Shown here: positions 18,196 to 27,527 of the stretch, one piece after another | Numbering within the stretch: position 1 is the first letter of the stretch | Layout: each line of letters opens with the position of its first letter | Assembly: GCF_039852015.1 (NCBI RefSeq) | Contig: NZ_CP156627.1 | Location: forward strand, 434,001 to 498,000 | Length of the DNA: 64,000 nucleotides | Source of the DNA: Robbsia sp. KACC 23696 | GTDB taxonomy: Bacteria > Pseudomonadota > Gammaproteobacteria > Burkholderiales > Burkholderiaceae | Reading direction: 5' to 3' | Translations under genes and position numbers: made by a program | Notes under the pieces: model-generated | Told to the model about the DNA's origin: nothing | What the model saw: the letters and a program-made list of their open reading frames with translations, nothing else | Database searches by the model: none

Positions 18196-20796
18196 ATGAG
18201 CATACTTGACGACCTGACCGGGGCCTTAACGCAACAGGAACGGTTACTGGTACTGACGACGCCGCTCGGCGACGGCGTACTCATTCCTGAACGAATGGTA
18301 GGACACTCCCGGCTTGGGCGCCAGTTCGAATTCACGATCGATCTGGTCTCGACGACACCCGACGTTCCGTTGAAAACGCTCATTGCGCAACCCATCAGCC
18401 TTGGCATTCAAATGCCAGAGAACGCTTATCAAGCCCTGCATGGCTATGTTCATACGGCACGAAGACTTGGGTCAGATGGCACGCTCACTTCATACCAAAT
18501 AACCGCGGCTTCCTGGATGCATTTCCTTAAATTCCGACGCGATCAGCGGACGTGGAATGACCGAAGTGTGGTGGATATTTTATCGGACGTTTTCGATCAG
18601 CATCCGGAAGCAGCCGGCCGTTATCGGTTCGCATTAAGTCGTGAGATACCAAATCGATCCTACTGCCGGCAAAACGAAACGGACTGGAATTTCGTCCATC
18701 GCACGATGGAGCACGAGGGATGGTTCGGCTTTTGGCAACAAGCTGCTGACGGCAGCGGCCATACCTTGGTGATTACGGACACTTTGACGAGTATCGATTC
18801 GCTAACGCCCGAGTCGGTCAATTTCTATCGTGCTGATATCGACGCCGACGTCAATGCCTTCACACAGTGGTCCGGTACGCGCACCTTGCAGAGTACGACC
18901 TACACCACCCGTACCTTCGATTACAAGAATCCTGCCGTGCGAACTGGCGCAAAAGGGACGCAAACCCCAACACTTCCTACTCAGGGCGCCCTGCCCTCGC
19001 AGGCCGAAGTCTACGAATACACCGGCAGTTACACGTATTCCGCTCAAACACGCGGCGATGCGCTATCTCGTATTCGAATGGAGGAATGGGAATCCCGTGC
19101 CAAGCGATTTTATGGGTCAGGGGCAGTACGAGGCGTGGACGCTGGAAAACGATTTACCCTTCGCGATCATCCGGTCCATGATACCGACGATAGCGGAACA
19201 AAAGAATTTGCGATCATTGACGTGCATTGGTCGATAGAAAATAACCTTTCCGTCGGAACGACCGGAGCAGACTATCCGCATAGCCTACAAGAGGCCATCG
19301 CTACAGCACGTGCTAGTCAGGAGTCGACGCCAGGAACGGAAAGCGCTGCGACTCTTGGACGCGCAATGTCGTCGGCGTTGAGCAAGGCTAGGGGTGGTGA
19401 CGGAAACGGTTCGGATGGATTTTACTTTGTCGAAATAGAAGCGCAACGAACATCAGTTCCCTTCCGTAGCCCATTCGAACATCCTAAGCCACCCGCTACC
19501 CTCGAAACCGCCATCGTGGTAACGCAAGCCGGTCAGGAGGTTTACACTGACTCGTTGAATCGTGTCCGCGTCTTGTTTCCCTGGGATCGAATTAATAACC
19601 AGGATGAAACGGGTTCCTGCTGGGTGCGTATCGCCCAATCCCACGCAGGTACAGGCTATGGACACGTCCAACAACCGCGTGCTGGCGAAGAAGTGCTGAT
19701 TGACTACATCGGCGGCGATATCGATCGTCCGGTCATCATTGCGCGACTGTACAACGGCTCGGCTACGCCGCAATGGCATACAAACGGGCTTTTATCAGGA
19801 TATCGGTCGAAGGAATACGGCGGGACGGGCTATAACCAACTCGTCATGGATGATGCGACAGGACAAAACCGCACGCAGTTGTATTCGAGCTCGGAAAATT
19901 CGCATCTCCATCTTGGGTATCTTGTCGAGCACGAAGGCAATGCGCGTGGCGCCTATCTTGGAAGCGGATTTGATCTGAAATCGGACGCCTACGGCGCAAT
20001 ACGAGCCGCGCAAGGTCTATATCTCACGACCCACGCGACGTCGTCGTCGCAACCGCTGGCCGTATCGGATTCGACCGACCAGTTGGCAAGCGCTGAGACA
20101 TTGATCGAGCGGCTGTCGCAGGCGAGTGTTTCTAATCAAGCGGAGACCTTGCAGGCCGGGCAAGACGCATTGAAGACGTTTAATAACGCGACACAGTACG
20201 GCGTGGCGGGCGGAACAGGAACCGGGGGAAATACAGCGGGCGGGGGCACCGGAAGCGCCAACGGTTTTTCAAGTCCCGTAATGCTCATGGGCAGCGCCTC
20301 AGGAATCGCTCTAGCGACAAATGATTCGACGCATGTCGCCGCGAACAAACAGATCACTTTGGTCAGCGGCCAAAGCACGCACCTCGCGGTGGGCAAGTCA
20401 TTAGTCGCAAGCGTCGTTGAGAAAATAAGTTTGTTTGTACAAAACGCCGGGATCAAGCTATTCGCCGCAAAGGGCAAGGTCGAGATTCAAGCACAAAGTG
20501 ACGAGATGGCCCTCAATGCACTTAAGGACCTTACCATTTCGAGTGCCAATGGAAAAATCGTGCTCACTGCCGCAAACGAAATTTGGATCGGCGCCAAGGG
20601 TTCTTATATCAAAATAAATGCAAACGGTATCGAATCGGGCACGCCTGGCACGATCCTCGAAAAATGCGGGGCGTTCACCGTCGAAGGCCAAGCGTCCGCG
20701 ATTATCCCGGTCCCAATCAACACCGTGGATGTGCCGTGTACAACCCGGACGACAGCGGCAGCGGCGAGCAGCGCCTCGGTCATCGCATTGAGTTAG
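18196..20796 (+). CDS. vgrG: Type VI secretion tip protein VgrG with DUF2345 tail
   Basis: An 866-residue VgrG, the spike that tips the T6SS tube and carries effectors. Residues about 10-350 form the gp27-like part (VGHSRLGRQFEFTIDLVS, NETDWNFVHRTMEHEGWFGF), residues about 455-530 the gp5-like OB region (RVRVLFPWDRINNQDETGSC), then a Gly/Thr-rich linker (about 672-690) and a DUF2345 domain to about 820. No enzymatic extension is evident. ATG 18196 has a strong GAGGAG upstream. It is followed by a DUF4123 adaptor, an effector and an immunity candidate; no other T6SS structural genes are present, so this is an orphan vgrG cluster served by a core apparatus elsewhere. Confidence 0.95.
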   Translation: MSILDDLTGALTQQERLLVLTTPLGDGVLIPERMVGHSRLGRQFEFTIDLVSTTPDVPLKTLIAQPISLGIQMPENAYQALHGYVHTARRLGSDGTLTSYQITAASWMHFLKFRRDQRTWNDRSVVDILSDVFDQHPEAAGRYRFALSREIPNRSYCRQNETDWNFVHRTMEHEGWFGFWQQAADGSGHTLVITDTLTSIDSLTPESVNFYRADIDADVNAFTQWSGTRTLQSTTYTTRTFDYKNPAVRTGAKGTQTPTLPTQGALPSQAEVYEYTGSYTYSAQTRGDALSRIRMEEWESRAKRFYGSGAVRGVDAGKRFTLRDHPVHDTDDSGTKEFAIIDVHWSIENNLSVGTTGADYPHSLQEAIATARASQESTPGTESAATLGRAMSSALSKARGGDGNGSDGFYFVEIEAQRTSVPFRSPFEHPKPPATLETAIVVTQAGQEVYTDSLNRVRVLFPWDRINNQDETGSCWVRIAQSHAGTGYGHVQQPRAGEEVLIDYIGGDIDRPVIIARLYNGSATPQWHTNGLLSGYRSKEYGGTGYNQLVMDDATGQNRTQLYSSSENSHLHLGYLVEHEGNARGAYLGSGFDLKSDAYGAIRAAQGLYLTTHATSSSQPLAVSDSTDQLASAETLIERLSQASVSNQAETLQAGQDALKTFNNATQYGVAGGTGTGGNTAGGGTGSANGFSSPVMLMGSASGIALATNDSTHVAANKQITLVSGQSTHLAVGKSLVASVVEKISLFVQNAGIKLFAAKGKVEIQAQSDEMALNALKDLTISSANGKIVLTAANEIWIGAKGSYIKINANGIESGTPGTILEKCGAFTVEGQASAIIPVPINTVDVPCTTRTTAAAASSASVIALS

Positions 20797-20812
20797 AGAG
20801 GACGATGCAACA

Positions 20813-21727
20813 ATGGCTTTATCCGATTCAGACGCGCTATCGCACGCAAGATCGTTGATCAGAATGTACACGGCCCAACATGAAGGTCGATGTATCCTGA
20901 TGACCGATCCGTCAACTTCGCCATTAGAAGGCGAAACAACGCAGCGCCCCTGGTTCGATGAACTCGATTGGGTTTCTTTGCCGGTGCCGCATGCATCCTT
21001 CCCCGCTGAGCACGCGCCCCGTCTTGCGGTGCTTAACCTCAACGAGCAGCGCGATGCCAAGCTGTTTTATAACAGCGTGCAACTTGCATTTGAAGATCGC
21101 TCGCCCGAACGGGTGGCTAGCGGCATGGGACAACGGATTGGTGGATGGATCGCGACAGCGGCAGACGTATCGGAACTCGCGAATTATTGGGCCTCGATGA
21201 TCGTTCAATACGACAAAAGAGAGCGCGCATATGCATTACGGTTCTACGATAGCCGCTCAATAGCACTGCTGTGGCCGTTACTAAGCGATGGGCAGCGTCA
21301 AGTATTGCTGGGCCCCGTGGGAACGTGGCACACCCTGGATGCATGCGCGAGGCCTTGTGTCTATCAGGGAGGCGTCGCTTTGCACGCTCATCTCCAGTTA
21401 AAGGAGACACAATGGGAAGCAATCCGCGCACACGAACACATCAACCGCGCGTTGGGTTTAATGATGCTGGACGAGCAACGTCAACCATTGCCGCGCGATA
21501 TCGAAATTGCTGTCGAGGCTGCGCAGCGATACGAGGCTTACGACATCGAGGATGCGGCGGATAGAGCGTTGTTCATTTTGCACGCGCTCACGTGGCACCC
21601 CCGTTTCGATATGCATCCGGTCGTACGACATGCAATGCGCGCCATCGGTCCTGATACGTTTTACAGTGAGGCGTTGAGTGTCCTGAGCGACAGCGATATC
21701 TCGGCTATTCGGCAGAGTTCGCTGTGA
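20813..21727 (+). CDS. DUF4123 domain protein, T6SS effector adaptor/chaperone
   Basis: A 304-residue protein of the DUF4123 type, which in T6SS clusters loads a specific effector onto its VgrG. The family pattern RFYDSRSIALLWPLLSDGQ followed by LLGPV is clear at about residues 143-167. It lies 16 bases after vgrG and before the effector gene, exactly where such adaptors (Tap/TEC) occur. ATG 20813 is used; the nearby ATG 20805 is in another frame and closes quickly. Confidence 0.85.
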   Translation: MALSDSDALSHARSLIRMYTAQHEGRCILMTDPSTSPLEGETTQRPWFDELDWVSLPVPHASFPAEHAPRLAVLNLNEQRDAKLFYNSVQLAFEDRSPERVASGMGQRIGGWIATAADVSELANYWASMIVQYDKRERAYALRFYDSRSIALLWPLLSDGQRQVLLGPVGTWHTLDACARPCVYQGGVALHAHLQLKETQWEAIRAHEHINRALGLMMLDEQRQPLPRDIEIAVEAAQRYEAYDIEDAADRALFILHALTWHPRFDMHPVVRHAMRAIGPDTFYSEALSVLSDSDISAIRQSSL

Positions 21728-21814
21728 CGGGTCATTAGCGCTTGAAATCGGCTAATCGTCACGCAGGCTAAGGCCTATTGACCAACCTACAACGCACCCA
21801 TTTCCAACATATTC

Positions 21815-24682
21815 ATGACCTCACATTCCCCTTGCGAAGCGTGCAAAGTAACCGGGCTGCCGATCTTTCCGATTCGCTACACGGTGTTTCCGAAAACGGT
21901 GCCGCGACAGTTGCCCTCTGGAATTACCGGAAAAGGCATAACCGATGTTGCGCTGGCACGCAGCTCGTACGGCGTTCGCATCATGCGCGAGGGCTGGCTA
22001 TACCTGTTTTACGAAAAAGGCGCACGAGGCGTAAACTATTGGGAAGCTTACGCGATCTCGCAAAAGGGCCGATTCCGCAAGTGCCCGATGCCATTAGCCG
22101 TTAGTGCGCTGAATCCGCCCACGCCCGACGCTTGCGACACTAGCGCATCACCTAATCGTAGCGACATCATCGTAATCGAACGCCCCGAGAAATGCGGGAC
22201 AGTCTGGGTTGCCTTCTCAGAATTTCAATGGCACGCAGGAACGTTTGATAATTACAAAAACGACACAGCGCTACGCGGCAAACGGATGCAGTCCATCCAT
22301 CCCGCCGACTGGATTTCGTTCGGCAGCGACGCCAGTGGCCATGCCATCCGGGCAAGTACGGGGGCAATCGAGAGAGTGCTGGAATACAATCCCGGATTCG
22401 ACGCGAATCGATTACAACCGCAAAACCCCTACAAAATATCGACTGACGACCGCGGTGGCTTTGATGAGAACGGGGTGAGCGCTGTGTATACGCGCTATCC
22501 GCTACAAATTCGTCAAATGACCCCACTCGAGGCTAGCAAGCAACTGCTACAGGTCATGACCGACGCGGGCCAAAATCCGCAGGGCACCCCGCGTCCCCCA
22601 ATGGTGCTCGCTCTGTGGGACGGCGTTGGCAACGTGCACGAACTGAATGGCTTCCGTAACGATGCAGCAGGGATGCTGACGCATTATATGGCGGAAAATG
22701 CAACGCAAATCGACACGATTGGATGTATCTCTGCGGCGGAAAACGCCGTGCGTGCCGGTGCGGTCGAAAGCAAAAGCCAGTTGCGATCAAGCTTGAGGGC
22801 TGGATGGGAAGCATTTCTCAGTTCTGGCGGGGGAAGCATGGATGGGATTCCCGTAGCACCGCCCCCAACCACGCCCGAAGAGGACGCGGCGACGGAGAAG
22901 CGTATAGCCGACGCAGGGGTGATCAGCCCATCAGAGGCGAAAAAGCTAGGCGATGCTGCCTGGCCTAAGTATGAGAAGGAGATTGATCGGACGAAGATGA
23001 ACGCGTTCGAAACGCACTACAAGCTTCTTCAAACCATGACTATCAATCTGCAAAGCGATCGCGCTGCTGACGTCGGCGAGTGGTTAAAGGCGCCGGTTTT
23101 TTTAGCCACACTGAACGACTACAGAGACAACGACATCTGCGACGGACGAGCATTCGAAGGAGTCATCGCCGAAGCGTTCCTGGGTATGCCGTCGGAACCA
23201 ACAGGCGCGGCAATCGTATCGGCATACTTTAATAATATGGATCCGACCGACGATAACTCTCTACTTTGGCGTGCCTTCGCGCTAAATCAGGGACCAGCAA
23301 AGATAGAGTTAAAAGATCTGTTGTCGACTGCTAAAGCGAGCAAAACGGATAGCCTCGATCCAGAGCTCGAAAAGCTAGCCCCGGCGGTTACGAAGATTAA
23401 AACTGCGGTCGACAAGATGACGTCGTTCGTTAAGGCGGTGAAGGACGCGGCCGAACGGGATGCGTTAAAGGAAAGAATCACACTTTCAGAACGATTGACT
23501 GGAGCGATTGGCATCGATCGCCTCGCGGTTACGCTAGGTCCGGACATCATTAAATTTTCGGGTGCCGGCTTCGCCGGTGCCACAGTGGGTGGTTATATCC
23601 TCCAAGCAGCGTCAGTATTACGTATCGGTGTGACCTCTGCAGACACAGTGGGACTCATCAAGGATGCAATGAAATATGACGCGACGATATTAGATCGATT
23701 CAACAAGGTCTACAAACCTATGCGAGCCCGGGGCATCCCTGCAAAGACCGCCTATTTCACGGCGCTAGCCACGGTGCAAAGTGACGAAAACTATGCGGAT
23801 CTAGTGAAGCAAAAAGAGCTGCATCTCACTTATTCGAGCGATGGTGAGAAAGCCCGCTTTGCGATCAAGATGGCTGGGCTCATGGCGATATTTCAGGTCA
23901 TATCGCTGCTATGTGCAACGGCGAAGGCCGATAAGACCGGCGAAGATTATGCGATGATCGTGACCAGTAGCCTGGCAACTATATCCGTCTTGCTTCAAGT
24001 GCCGACGGATGCAATGAAGGCAAGATTCGGGGATGCCGTAAAATATTCTATTTCCAATATGAAGGCAGTTTCGGGATTTTTGGGCAGCATATCTGCGGTT
24101 ATCTCGGTTGTGCTAGATGTAAGTCATCGAAAGAAAGACACTGCGCATAATCCAGCAGCCGGGGCAATCTTTGCCACAAAAATAATGCTCGCCGGATGGA
24201 CTACGGGAGCAGCCTTGGTTACTGCATTCTGTTATGCAGCGCCATATCTACTGTCAGTAGTAGGACCTGGCCGGATGGCATTCCTTGCAAAAGCACACGT
24301 CACAATGGCCAGCGCCAGCGCGAAGGCAGCGGCAGCGAAAAAGCTGGCAGGCTCGGCCGGCGAGGGGCTCAGTAACATTGCGAAAAAAGAATCAATTTCA
24401 TACGCGGGCGAATCAGCCGCGCGAGTTGCAGCAACTGGCCTGGGCGTGGAAGTCGTCGCCGCAGATGGGGCAGGCATGCTGATAGCGCGAATAGCTCTCT
24501 TCGCTGCCGGCTGGGAAGTCGCTATCGCCGTAACAGTCGTTAGCGTCCTCTACAGTTATTTCAAAAACGACGATCTTCAGGCTTGGTTGATAGAGTGTCC
24601 GTTCGGAGCCTCCCCTAAGAATCCCGCAGAGGAAGTTACCATTTCCCATAAAAATTTTGAGAAAGCGTTGTCTGTAACCTAA
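21815..24682 (+). CDS. VasX-like T6SS membrane effector (VasX N-terminal region, several TM segments)
   Basis: A 955-residue probable pore-forming or membrane-acting toxin. The N-terminus has the pattern CEACKVTGLPIFPIRYTVFP, which is that of the VasX_N region found in V. cholerae VasX and in BTH_I2691-type Burkholderia effectors. The middle is soluble and Lys/Glu-rich. The C-terminal 390 residues hold about five or six hydrophobic segments (near residues 570, 680, 711, 749, 786-820 and 889-915), as in colicin-like effectors. The gene follows vgrG and the DUF4123 adaptor and precedes a membrane protein likely to give immunity. Base composition is lower in GC than the chromosome, a sign of transfer. 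Membrane target and exact activity are inferred from family. Confidence 0.75.
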   Translation: MTSHSPCEACKVTGLPIFPIRYTVFPKTVPRQLPSGITGKGITDVALARSSYGVRIMREGWLYLFYEKGARGVNYWEAYAISQKGRFRKCPMPLAVSALNPPTPDACDTSASPNRSDIIVIERPEKCGTVWVAFSEFQWHAGTFDNYKNDTALRGKRMQSIHPADWISFGSDASGHAIRASTGAIERVLEYNPGFDANRLQPQNPYKISTDDRGGFDENGVSAVYTRYPLQIRQMTPLEASKQLLQVMTDAGQNPQGTPRPPMVLALWDGVGNVHELNGFRNDAAGMLTHYMAENATQIDTIGCISAAENAVRAGAVESKSQLRSSLRAGWEAFLSSGGGSMDGIPVAPPPTTPEEDAATEKRIADAGVISPSEAKKLGDAAWPKYEKEIDRTKMNAFETHYKLLQTMTINLQSDRAADVGEWLKAPVFLATLNDYRDNDICDGRAFEGVIAEAFLGMPSEPTGAAIVSAYFNNMDPTDDNSLLWRAFALNQGPAKIELKDLLSTAKASKTDSLDPELEKLAPAVTKIKTAVDKMTSFVKAVKDAAERDALKERITLSERLTGAIGIDRLAVTLGPDIIKFSGAGFAGATVGGYILQAASVLRIGVTSADTVGLIKDAMKYDATILDRFNKVYKPMRARGIPAKTAYFTALATVQSDENYADLVKQKELHLTYSSDGEKARFAIKMAGLMAIFQVISLLCATAKADKTGEDYAMIVTSSLATISVLLQVPTDAMKARFGDAVKYSISNMKAVSGFLGSISAVISVVLDVSHRKKDTAHNPAAGAIFATKIMLAGWTTGAALVTAFCYAAPYLLSVVGPGRMAFLAKAHVTMASASAKAAAAKKLAGSAGEGLSNIAKKESISYAGESAARVAATGLGVEVVAADGAGMLIARIALFAAGWEVAIAVTVVSVLYSYFKNDDLQAWLIECPFGASPKNPAEEVTISHKNFEKALSVT

Positions 24683-24747
24683 TTAGACGCGTAGCTTGCA
24701 AAGCTTTCTGCATTGCCTCTGTAGGTAAACGACAAAAGTAGCTAACT

Positions 24748-25479
24748 ATGTCCAAAATATCACCGACTTCAACAACGGCCCTCCTCCATGGTACGATTTC
24801 CAAACTTAGGCAAAGGAGAGGATCAGCAGATTTTCTCTTTTCTGACGAACAGAAGCGCAAATTGTCGCTTGCGGTTCTAGCGGACTTTATCTCTGGTAAT
24901 GACGGTATCGGAGCGTCGCTGTCGAGCATGTCCGATATCACGACGGAGAGAGCGGACATACTCAACTTTGAGTTGGACGGTAAAAGCGTCCAGGTATGCG
25001 TATGGGCGTCGAATTTCGTCGAGGGCGATGAGGTTTGGGTGGTTGCAGAGAACATCCAAGGGAAATGGACAGGATATGCAATACACCGCCCCGCCGACGG
25101 ACTCACTGCGGTTTATCCGCACTGTACACGGGGGATGTTTGCACACGTCAAGGCTTGCGTGATGTGGACATTTGTTGTGGCGTTCATATCGTATGCGTTT
25201 CTAATGATAGTCGTTTATCCAACCACCGACTCTTGGGCCGAGGTCGTCAGCTTTGGCATGATGGCAGCGCCTGTCGCATTGGGTCTCACTTCCCTTTTCG
25301 CCATTCGAGGCGCGTGGAAATTCAATAAAATCGTCCGCATGGCGGAACGTATTTTCACCACCTTCGGCTGGCCCAATCCGAAGTGGGTCGACCTCCGAAG
25401 TGGCGTCAAGAAAATGAAGCGCGAAGGAGACCCGCCGTCTTTCGGCGTGTCGCTATTCCGATATTTCCCTAAGAAGTAA
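24748..25479 (+). CDS. Probable immunity protein for the VasX-like effector (two TM helices)
   Basis: A 243-residue protein. Residues 1-130 are soluble, with a beta-rich stretch (GKSVQVCVWASNFVEGDEVW). Two hydrophobic helices follow (about 137-157 and 166-187: VMWTFVVAFISYAFLMIVVY and a second segment), then a basic C-terminal tail. Position directly after the effector, size and membrane location resemble TsiV2, the 3-helix immunity protein of VasX, though I see no sequence identity to claim. Some databases label related Burkholderia proteins as putative T6SS effectors, so an effector role is the alternative. GC content is low, like the effector gene. Confidence 0.55.
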   Translation: MSKISPTSTTALLHGTISKLRQRRGSADFLFSDEQKRKLSLAVLADFISGNDGIGASLSSMSDITTERADILNFELDGKSVQVCVWASNFVEGDEVWVVAENIQGKWTGYAIHRPADGLTAVYPHCTRGMFAHVKACVMWTFVVAFISYAFLMIVVYPTTDSWAEVVSFGMMAAPVALGLTSLFAIRGAWKFNKIVRMAERIFTTFGWPNPKWVDLRSGVKKMKREGDPPSFGVSLFRYFPKK

Positions 25480-25539
25480 CGCAAGCAACAACGATCAGTA
25501 GCGACAAAAACGCCCCGGACGCACCCGAAGCACTTTCCA

Positions 25540-26418
25540 TCAGCGAGCCTGCGCGCCAACCGTCTCCGCTATCAACCCACGCGTTGCCACCTCCACTGCA
25601 TCCCTCAGCGGTGCGTCCGCGGAACAAGGATTGGGGCGCGCAACAGCGCATTTTTTAAGATACTTACCGGTCAGCGCAGCCCAGCTTGGGTCGAGGGCGG
25701 CGAACACGGGTGTCCTTGCCCCCTGTTCTTCGCTCAAGCAAAACGGTGCCATGATTTTCCAAGCCAGGCCGATCGCGCCACGCTCGCGAATCAATCCCGT
25801 CGCGACCATGCCGGGATGCACGACATTGGCCGTTACACCGCTGCCCTGAAGGCGCTCCGCTCGCGTGAACGTAGCGAGCATCATCGCCAGTTTCGATTCG
25901 CGATACGCGCGGACCCTATCCCATATCGCAAAGCGTGCACTTTTTCCGCGTTCGAGCCGGTGCGGATCCAGGCGCCCGCTATCGGACGTTGATGAACCCA
26001 CATTTACGATACGCGACGGCGCCCCTGCTCGCAGCGCATCCTCCAAGACATCGCTCAGCAGATACGGCGATAAGTGGTTAACCGCCAGCACGTCTTCGCG
26101 GCCCTCCGATGTCGTACGCCAATCCGCGCGAAAAATGCCGGCATTGTTGATCAGCAGCGTGATCGACGGATAGTCGCGCGCGATTCGTTCGCCCACCTGG
26201 CGTGTTTCCGCCAACGATGACAGATCGGCAAGTCGGATATCGAGCGTCACAGGTGACGACGTTTGCTGTACCAGCCATTGCGTCAGCGCCTCGCCGCGGG
26301 AACGATCTCGACAGATAACCACCAGGTGATAATCAGCGCGCGCCAGTCCCAATGCGATCCACCGGCCAATCCCACCGGTGGCACCAGTCAGCACTGCAAT
26401 GCGAGGGGGTGACGCCAT
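25540..26418 (-). CDS. Short-chain dehydrogenase, retinol-dehydrogenase-like SDR
   Basis: A 292-residue SDR with TGATGGIG cofactor loop, LLINNAGIFRADW, NVGSSTS and the catalytic YRESK (YxxxK). The pattern is that of the SDRs resembling retinol/protochlorophyllide reductases. ATG 26418 has GGAAAG upstream. It marks the far edge of the type VI island. The LysR gene upstream on the same strand (gap 141 bases) may control it. Confidence 0.8.
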   Translation of the reverse strand: MASPPRIAVLTGATGGIGRWIALGLARADYHLVVICRDRSRGEALTQWLVQQTSSPVTLDIRLADLSSLAETRQVGERIARDYPSITLLINNAGIFRADWRTTSEGREDVLAVNHLSPYLLSDVLEDALRAGAPSRIVNVGSSTSDSGRLDPHRLERGKSARFAIWDRVRAYRESKLAMMLATFTRAERLQGSGVTANVVHPGMVATGLIRERGAIGLAWKIMAPFCLSEEQGARTPVFAALDPSWAALTGKYLKKCAVARPNPCSADAPLRDAVEVATRGLIAETVGAQAR

Positions 26419-26559
26419 AATGTGGCTTTCCAGGTAAGCAGCGATGGGCACGTTGTCGGCAGGTCTTTGCAGTCTAGCAGCCCCCGCCTTCCGGCAGATC
26501 CACAAATCGTCGGCCGCTCGCCACATCGCCGACACCTTGCCTGAAGCGCTACGCGGTGC

Positions 26560-27432
26560 TTACGCCTGCCCCTCCACGTTAAAGGTCCTGCCGACCGCTT
26601 CGGAGACGAAATCGATGACCGTGCGTATCAAAGGCGTATGCCTTAGGTCAGCATGCACGACGAGCCATATCTCACGGTGAAACGGCTCGCCATCAAATGG
26701 CAGACGCTGCAGCACGGGATCGTTGTCGCCGATGAATACGGGCAAGCCCGCCACCCCCACGCCGGTGCGCGCTGCCATGTGCTGCGTGGTGATGTCGCTC
26801 AGCTCACACACGATTCGACGCTTGGCGGCGATCGCAAGCAGCCATTTCTGATGCGGCATATCGGCAAATTGCGCATCATAGGCAATAACACCCCATGTCG
26901 CCGGATCCGTCGCCGCCGAATAGTCGCGACTGGCGTATACCGCAAACGGCATCGTGCCGATTCGGCGCGTTACGTTGCCCGGCTCCTCCGGTCGGAATAG
27001 CCGCACCGCGATATCGGCTTCGCGCCGCCCCAGCGACACGCTATGCGTCTGACTCGCGACCGACAACTGAATGTTTGGATAGCGCTCGCTGAAGATCCGT
27101 AGTTGTTGGGCAAAGAAGTTAGTCGCGAGAACCGGCGGCATGCTCACGGTAACTTTGCCTTGCATCGGCACTTGGTCCGCTTGCGCAAGACGCGCGATCG
27201 AAAAGGCGTCCTCCTCCATACTCGCCGCGAATGCCAGCACTTTTCTGCCCGACTCGGTTAGCACGCTCGCGCGCGGTAAGCGATCGACCAGTCGCAACTG
27301 AAGCTCGGCTTCCAGCGCGCCAAGGCGTCGGCTCACGGTGGCGTGGTCGACTTTGAGATGGCGCGCAGCGCCCGACAGGCTCCCGAATTGCGCAATCGCC
27401 AGAAAAAAGCGGAGGTTTTCCCAATCGAACAT
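26560..27432 (-). CDS. LysR-family transcriptional regulator
   Basis: A 290-residue LysR regulator. The winged helix begins FDWENLRFFLAIAQFGSLSG with SRRLGALEAEL as recognition part, typical of the small LysR group that controls neighbouring efflux or redox genes. ATG 27432 starts at the domain. It is divergent from a DHA2 drug exporter, the likeliest target; an inverted repeat AGAAGA-AAA-TCTTCT lies between. Confidence 0.85.
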   Translation of the reverse strand: MFDWENLRFFLAIAQFGSLSGAARHLKVDHATVSRRLGALEAELQLRLVDRLPRASVLTESGRKVLAFAASMEEDAFSIARLAQADQVPMQGKVTVSMPPVLATNFFAQQLRIFSERYPNIQLSVASQTHSVSLGRREADIAVRLFRPEEPGNVTRRIGTMPFAVYASRDYSAATDPATWGVIAYDAQFADMPHQKWLLAIAAKRRIVCELSDITTQHMAARTGVGVAGLPVFIGDNDPVLQRLPFDGEPFHREIWLVVHADLRHTPLIRTVIDFVSEAVGRTFNVEGQA

Positions 27433-27480
27433 CTGTGCATTTTCTCCTATCACGCTTGCGATTCTACGGAATATTCGCAC

Positions 27481-27495
27481 AGAAGAAAATCTTCT
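27481..27495. promoter_or_regulatory. Candidate operator between LysR and MFS genes
   Basis: AGAAGA, AAA, TCTTCT: perfect inverted repeat in the 95-base divergent gap, about 30 bases before the exporter start. Length is 15 bases as in LysR boxes. Confidence 0.4.
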
Positions 27496-27527
27496 ACGCT
27501 GAGGCCTTTCTATTAGAAGGTGCCTTG

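Noticed and set aside
17112..25539. Complete T6SS locus, prophage or integrative element
   Set aside because: No Hcp, sheath, baseplate, integrase, transposase, tRNA target or terminal repeats seen; only the VgrG cassette is present.
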